Source: an uncultured Clostridia bacterium
GTDB taxonomy: Bacteria; Bacillota; Clostridia; Christensenellales; UBA1242
NCBI GenBank assembly: GCA_947089305.1
Contig: CAMUJQ010000038.1
Span: 1 to 9,531 of the forward strand
Direction of reading: 5' to 3'
Length of the DNA stretch: 9,531 bases
The notes beneath the pieces were generated by a model. The model was not told the DNA's origin, made no database searches, and saw only the letters and a list, made by a program, of their open reading frames with translations. A program made the translations under genes and the position numbers. Within the stretch, counting starts at the first letter, position 1. Each line of letters begins with the position of its first letter. Shown piece after piece: positions 6,311 to 9,531 of this stretch.

Positions 6311-6340
6311 TTAAATTTATTTTTAAAAAATAAAATTTAA
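6311..6340 (+). promoter_or_regulatory. A/T-only imperfect palindrome and possible -10 before feoA
   Basis: TTAAATTTATTTTT (6311-6324) is the reverse complement of 6326-6340 except for one extra base, making a nearly perfect dyad 3 nt before the feoA ATG. It includes a TAAAAT (6331-6336) in -10 position for a start of transcription at the ATG. No good -35 is visible. It does not match the Fur or DtxR consensus. It may be an operator for an iron regulator, or chance in an A/T-only stretch. Confidence 0.35.
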
Positions 6341-6342
6341 AT

Positions 6343-6564
6343 ATGAAATTAAGTCAAGCAAAAACAAAAAAAAGATATGTTATTGAAACTGTAATAGACT
6401 GCTTTGAGAAAAACACATTAGAGGCAATGGGTTTTGTTAAAGGTATGTATGTTGATATTCTAGCAAGCAGTTTACTAAATAAAACTTTACTTATTAACAT
6501 TTTAAATAGCACGGTGGCAATTAAAAAAACAGTGCTTGAAAATGTTTTGGTTAAGGAGTATTAA
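6343..6564 (+). CDS. feoA: FeoA-like ferrous iron transport protein
   Basis: 73 aa, the normal length of a single-domain FeoA, an SH3-like cytoplasmic protein that works with FeoB in Fe(II) uptake. Recognisable parts are L-E-A-M-G-F-V-K-G-M-Y-V-D-I-L (26-40, the family 'L.emGl.pG..v.v' core), the I-L-N-S-T-V-A-I-K-K strand and the end V-L-V-K-E. The N-terminal half is divergent (KLSQAKTKKRYVIETVI). The ATG has no Shine-Dalgarno. It is followed by feoB after a single base, so the two are co-transcribed. Confidence 0.83.
   Translation: MKLSQAKTKKRYVIETVIDCFEKNTLEAMGFVKGMYVDILASSLLNKTLLINILNSTVAIKKTVLENVLVKEY
6553..6558 (+). promoter_or_regulatory. Shine-Dalgarno that fixes the GTG start of feoB
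   Basis: AAGGAG inside the last codons of feoA, 7 nt before GTG 6566. The upstream in-frame TTG (6536) and ATG (6542) would lie before this site and add residues foreign to FeoB. Confidence 0.82.
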
Positions 6565-6565
6565 A

Positions 6566-8434
6566 GTGAAAATTGCAGGTTTTTTATCTAGTAAAAAAAA
6601 GAAAACAAAACAAATTGAAAATAATAAATTACAAAAAAACTATATTTTATGTGGTAACGCAAACACAGGAAAATCAACTGTTTTTAATGCGCTAGCGCAT
6701 GCAAATGCTCACATTGGAAACTGGCTTGGTGTTACAGTTGATGTTGAAACTAAAACCTGCATTAGAAATGATGCTATTTATAATTATTTTGATTTGCCTG
6801 GAACAGCCAGTTTAGAGGCAACTTCTATTGACGAACAAAATGCAGTTAATTTTTTAAAGGAACATAAAGATTTTTTGGTTGTCAATGTTTGTGATTTAAA
6901 TAATTTAAGGCGAAACTTATATTTAACTCTTGAACTTTTGGAGCAAGGTTTTAAAGTAACTTTGCTTTTAAATTTTAAAAAATCTTTTTTTAAACTTGGA
7001 GGAAAAGTAAATTTAGAAAAACTTAGCAAAGAACTTGGAATCCCTATTGTATTATTTAACGGCAAAAAAACGCAACTCATAGAAGGGAATAGTGTGCATA
7101 TGCATAGCTTTTCATGTGCACATGATAGACATAAAAAGATTGATGAAATATTAAAAAATTGTGACTATGTTACACCACACAAAGCCTATGGCACAAATAA
7201 ATTAGATAAATTTTTACTTAATAAATTTTTTGCAATACCATGCTTCTTTTTAACTATGGCGGTTATCTTTTTTCTCACTTTTGTGCTTGTCTCAAAATTG
7301 TTTGAAGTTCCCCTTGGATATGTTTTTTCATGGTTAGATAAAGGTAGTGCGAATGGATTTTATCAACTAGTTATTTTTGAAAGTTTAAAAATTATTTTAA
7401 ATTTCTTACCGCAAATTATCACAATTTTACTTTGTATAAATATTTTAGAAAACAGTGGCTACATTAGCCGTTTAGCTTTTACTTTTGAAGATATTTTTGA
7501 AAAATTTGGGCTTAATGGAAAAAGCATTTTTCCAATTCTTATGAGTTTAGGCTGCGCAAGCATTGCAACTCCATTTTCTAAGGGAATTGCAGATAAAAAC
7601 ATCCGACTAAAAACAGCTAGCATATTAAGTTTGTTTCCATGTAGTGCAAAGCTACCTATAATAGTGTTATTTTTGTCTACCTTAACTAAAACTTATTTAG
7701 CTTTTTACATTTCACTAATTTATGCAGCTTGTATTATAATTGCCCTAGCTTTCTGTTTGTTGCTTAATAGGAAATATAAAAGTGAGCCAAGCAATTTAAT
7801 TTTAGAATTTCCAGCGCTTAGATTTGTAAGTTTTAAGCAAGTTCTAAAAAACATTTTTGATAGTTTAAAAAGTTTAATTAGCAGAATTTTATTCGTTATA
7901 GTTGTTGTTAATGTAATTTTATTTTGTTTAACAAAATTAAATTTAATTACTTTTTTAACTATTATTCCTTTTGCTCTTCTATCTATTTTTGGCTTTAATT
8001 TAGAAGCCGTATCTGCACTTGTTAGTGGGATTGTAGGGAAGGAACTTATTGCAACGGGGCTATCTAATGTTGTGTTAACTCAAATTTTTACTCCTGCTGC
8101 TTTAATTTTGTTTTTAATCTTTGCCTTGTTTTACACTCCATGTTTTTCTACAACGGGGTTATTAGTAGAACAATTTGGCGCAAAGCAAACATTTAAAATT
8201 CTAGGTTTTCAATTTGCATTTAGTTATGTTTTAACTTGCTTAGTGGCACTAATTTTAATGCCAAAACAATTTGTATCGTTTTTAATTGCTATTACAGTTG
8301 TTGCAAGCATATTTGTTTTAATTAAGTTAATTTCACTTTTAAAATTAAATAAAATGTCTAAAAACGGAACATTAAAATTATGTAATCAAAATTCTTGCAA
8401 AAAGTGTAATCATAATTCTTGCAATAATCGTTAA
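6566..8434 (+). CDS. feoB: Divergent FeoB ferrous iron transporter with fused Cys-rich tail
   Basis: 622 aa from GTG 6566. FeoB imports Fe(II) through a membrane domain controlled by an N-terminal G-protein domain. Visible: a basic N-terminal extension (1-24); G1 GNANTGKST (30-38); G2 around Thr57 in GNWLGVTVD; G3 DLPG (76-79) with the typical S.DE; and the VVNVCDLNNLRRNLYLTLEL block (105-124). Membrane gates: LENSGYISRLAF (294-305), GC330 and PCSAKLP (358-364), plus GKELIATG and TPCFSTTG near the C-terminal end. Deviations: G4 is N136-F-K-K139 instead of NxxD, no G5 SA is seen, and only about 50 residues separate the G-domain from the first helix near 220, so the helical (GDI) domain is mostly missing. 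The usual GCNVP is GCASI. An additional helix (569-592) and a tail with Cys606, 611, 614 and 619 resemble the separate FeoB-associated Cys-rich membrane protein. The reading frame is intact, so it is not a pseudogene. Confidence 0.92.
   Translation: MKIAGFLSSKKKKTKQIENNKLQKNYILCGNANTGKSTVFNALAHANAHIGNWLGVTVDVETKTCIRNDAIYNYFDLPGTASLEATSIDEQNAVNFLKEHKDFLVVNVCDLNNLRRNLYLTLELLEQGFKVTLLLNFKKSFFKLGGKVNLEKLSKELGIPIVLFNGKKTQLIEGNSVHMHSFSCAHDRHKKIDEILKNCDYVTPHKAYGTNKLDKFLLNKFFAIPCFFLTMAVIFFLTFVLVSKLFEVPLGYVFSWLDKGSANGFYQLVIFESLKIILNFLPQIITILLCINILENSGYISRLAFTFEDIFEKFGLNGKSIFPILMSLGCASIATPFSKGIADKNIRLKTASILSLFPCSAKLPIIVLFLSTLTKTYLAFYISLIYAACIIIALAFCLLLNRKYKSEPSNLILEFPALRFVSFKQVLKNIFDSLKSLISRILFVIVVVNVILFCLTKLNLITFLTIIPFALLSIFGFNLEAVSALVSGIVGKELIATGLSNVVLTQIFTPAALILFLIFALFYTPCFSTTGLLVEQFGAKQTFKILGFQFAFSYVLTCLVALILMPKQFVSFLIAITVVASIFVLIKLISLLKLNKMSKNGTLKLCNQNSCKKCNHNSCNNR
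8381..8428 (+). repeat. Imperfect 24-bp tandem duplication in the 3' end of feoB
   Basis: 8381-8404 and 8405-8428 agree at 21 of 24 positions (each starts TGTAATCA and contains AATTCTTGCAA). They encode CNQNSCKK and CNHNSCNN, giving the regularly spaced four-Cys tail of FeoB. Confidence 0.85.
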
Positions 8435-8447
8435 ATGTTGTTATACT
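8419..8447 (+). promoter_or_regulatory. Probable der promoter, inside the end of feoB
   Basis: TTGCAA (8419-8424), a 17-nt spacer and TATACT (8442-8447). The -35 is the same hexamer as at 5720. Expected start near 8454 gives a leader of about 70 nt. A second, weaker option is TATGAT (8493-8498) with TTGTTT (8468-8473) at a long 19-nt spacing. Confidence 0.6.
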
Positions 8448-8473
8448 TTCTATAGAAATTAAATTCTTTGTTT

Positions 8474-8493
8474 AACTTTTTCAAAAGTTTTTT
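8474..8493 (+). terminator. Weak hairpin with T-run between feoB and der
   Basis: AACTTT/AAAGTT (8474-8479 and 8484-8489) with a TTCA loop and four further T. The stem is short and A/T-rich. It may end feoAB transcripts partially. As it lies after the predicted der transcription start, it could also dampen der expression. Confidence 0.35.
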
Positions 8494-8524
8494 ATGATGA
8501 TTTTGGTTTTTTATAGGAGATATA

Positions 8525-9531
8525 ATGCAAAACTTAGTAGCCATTGTGGGGCGCCCTAATGTTGGAAAAAGCACATTGTTTAATAGAATAACTGGTAAGC
8601 AACTTTCAATTGTGGAAGACACTCCAGGTGTAACTCGCGACCGCATTTATAGTGACGCAGAATGGAACGGGCGCGAATTTGTTGTTGTTGACACGGGCGG
8701 CCTTGACTTTGATGATAACAGTGCACTAAACAAACACATACAAACACAAGCGCAAATTGCAATCGATTTAGCCGATGCAATTATTTTTGTATTTGACGGC
8801 AGAAACGGTTTAACAAAAGCCGATTATGCAGCCGTTGAAATTTTACGTAAAACAAAAAAGCCTGTTTATGTTTGTGTTAATAAAATAGATAATAATGAAC
8901 TTGAACAAAATGCTTATGAATATTACAATTTAGGTTTTAAAAATTTGTTTTTTATTTCTGCTATTCATGGAAGAAATGTTGCAGAAGTGCTAGATGAAGT
9001 TGTTAAAAATTTTGAAATTAAAAATACTGAAAAAGATGAAAATGAGCCACTTAAAATTGCATTAATTGGTAAACCAAATGCAGGAAAGAGCAGCATAATA
9101 AACAAACTTCTTGGAGAAGATCGATTGGTTGTATCAAATGTTGCTGGCACAACTCGAGATAGTGTTGACACAATTGTAACTTATAATAAAGAAAAATTTG
9201 TGTTTATCGACACGGCGGGCATTCGCAAAAAAAGTCAGATAGAAGATAAATCACTTGAACTTTATAGTGTGCTAAGAAGTTTTGATTCAGTTAGACGTGC
9301 AGATGTTGTTGTTTATGTTATTGACGCCACTGAAAATGTAACCGACCAAGACCTTAAGCTTATGAGTTTTGTAGATAAAGAAGGTAAGCCTAGTATTGTG
9401 CTTTTAAATAAGTGGGACGCAGTTGATAAAAATGCCTACACAATTAACACATATCTAGATAAACTTAAACGTGAATTTGACTTTTTACCTTATTTAAAAT
9501 TTTTGTTTGTATCAGCAGTTACAGGAAAACG
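8525..9531 (+). CDS. der: Ribosome-assembly GTPase Der (EngA), 3' end outside the window
   Basis: The first 335 codons are in the window, out of about 440 usual for Der. Der has two tandem G-domains and a C-terminal KH-like domain and acts in 50S subunit assembly. Domain 1: GRPNVGKS (9-16), DTPGVTRDR (32-40), DTGG (56-59), NKID (119-122) and SAIHG (145-149). Domain 2: GKPNAGKS (182-189), GTTRD (208-212), DTAGIRKK (229-236), NKWD (295-298) and SAVTGK (330-335). All G-motifs are intact. The KH-like domain is cut off by the window edge. AGGAG (8515-8519) lies 5 nt before the ATG. It is independent of feoAB in function and probably has its own promoter. Confidence 0.97.
   Translation, partial: MQNLVAIVGRPNVGKSTLFNRITGKQLSIVEDTPGVTRDRIYSDAEWNGREFVVVDTGGLDFDDNSALNKHIQTQAQIAIDLADAIIFVFDGRNGLTKADYAAVEILRKTKKPVYVCVNKIDNNELEQNAYEYYNLGFKNLFFISAIHGRNVAEVLDEVVKNFEIKNTEKDENEPLKIALIGKPNAGKSSIINKLLGEDRLVVSNVAGTTRDSVDTIVTYNKEKFVFIDTAGIRKKSQIEDKSLELYSVLRSFDSVRRADVVVYVIDATENVTDQDLKLMSFVDKEGKPSIVLLNKWDAVDKNAYTINTYLDKLKREFDFLPYLKFLFVSAVTGK

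Noticed and set aside
6536..6565. TTG or ATG starts of feoB inside feoA
   Set aside because: They lie upstream of the AAGGAG at 6553-6558; GTG 6566 has the correct spacing.
6566..8434. feoB as a decaying pseudogene
   Set aside because: The G4 and gate changes first suggested decay, but the frame is open over 622 codons, other motifs are intact, and feoA and the ribosome binding site are preserved.
8521..8526. TATAAT overlapping the der start codon as a promoter
   Set aside because: It includes the ATG itself and the nearest -35-like hexamer (TTGGTT, 8503-8508) is only 12 nt away.
8431..9171. Open frames on the - strand across der
   Set aside because: They are antisense to intact Der G-domain motifs, have no ribosome binding sites, and their composition is that of a shadow frame.
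1..9531. Use of TAA for all twelve complete stop codons as a sign of a recoded genome
   Set aside because: TGG serves for Trp throughout and no in-frame TGA is needed; TAA preference is expected at this AT content.

Overview
The window is very AT-rich (about 30% G+C by eye) and almost fully coding. It looks like the chromosome of a Clostridia-like member of the Firmicutes. The evidence is the gene content: a SpoVB-type flippase beside a DUF421 protein, an lspA-rluD pair, a YlmC/YmxH-type protein followed by nrdR, and der. SpoVB and YlmC families are typical of endospore-forming lineages, but they do not prove that this organism sporulates. TGG encodes Trp and all twelve complete genes end in TAA, so nothing suggests a recoded TGA. 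I see no phage, transposon, CRISPR array, rRNA or tRNA.

Layout: (1) 10-2696, + strand: spoVB-like flippase, DUF421 membrane protein and DUF4363 protein, closed by a terminator at 2696-2719. (2) 2697-3073, intergenic: one 50-codon gene on the - strand (2841-2993) with its own terminator, whose product resembles the N-terminal signature of DivIVA. (3) 3074-4505: lspA and an RluD-type pseudouridine synthase, overlapping by 14 nt. (4) 4511-5693: a good promoter, a 96-aa three-helix membrane protein, a YlmC/YmxH protein and nrdR, closed by a long perfect hairpin. (5) 5720-6305: a single-gene unit with a near-consensus promoter 9 nt from the start codon and a strong terminator over its stop codon. 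Its product has two membrane helices, a winged helix, a charged helix and a zinc ribbon. (6) 6343-8434: feoA and feoB for ferrous iron uptake. (7) 8419-9531: a promoter inside the 3' end of feoB, then the first 335 codons of der, cut by the window edge.

Most of the window is conserved housekeeping: lipid-linked precursor export, lipoprotein maturation, rRNA modification, control of ribonucleotide reductase and ribosome assembly. The least ordinary part is the FeoB. Its G-domain has lost the guanine-specificity Asp (NFKK instead of NxxD), the helical domain between the G-domain and the membrane is strongly shortened, the first pore motif is altered, and an extra membrane helix with a duplicated Cys-rich tail is attached at the C-terminus. 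Other points worth attention are the tiny DivIVA-like gene, the membrane-anchored winged-helix/zinc-ribbon protein next to feoAB, and several genes that lack a Shine-Dalgarno sequence and may be translated from leaderless mRNAs.
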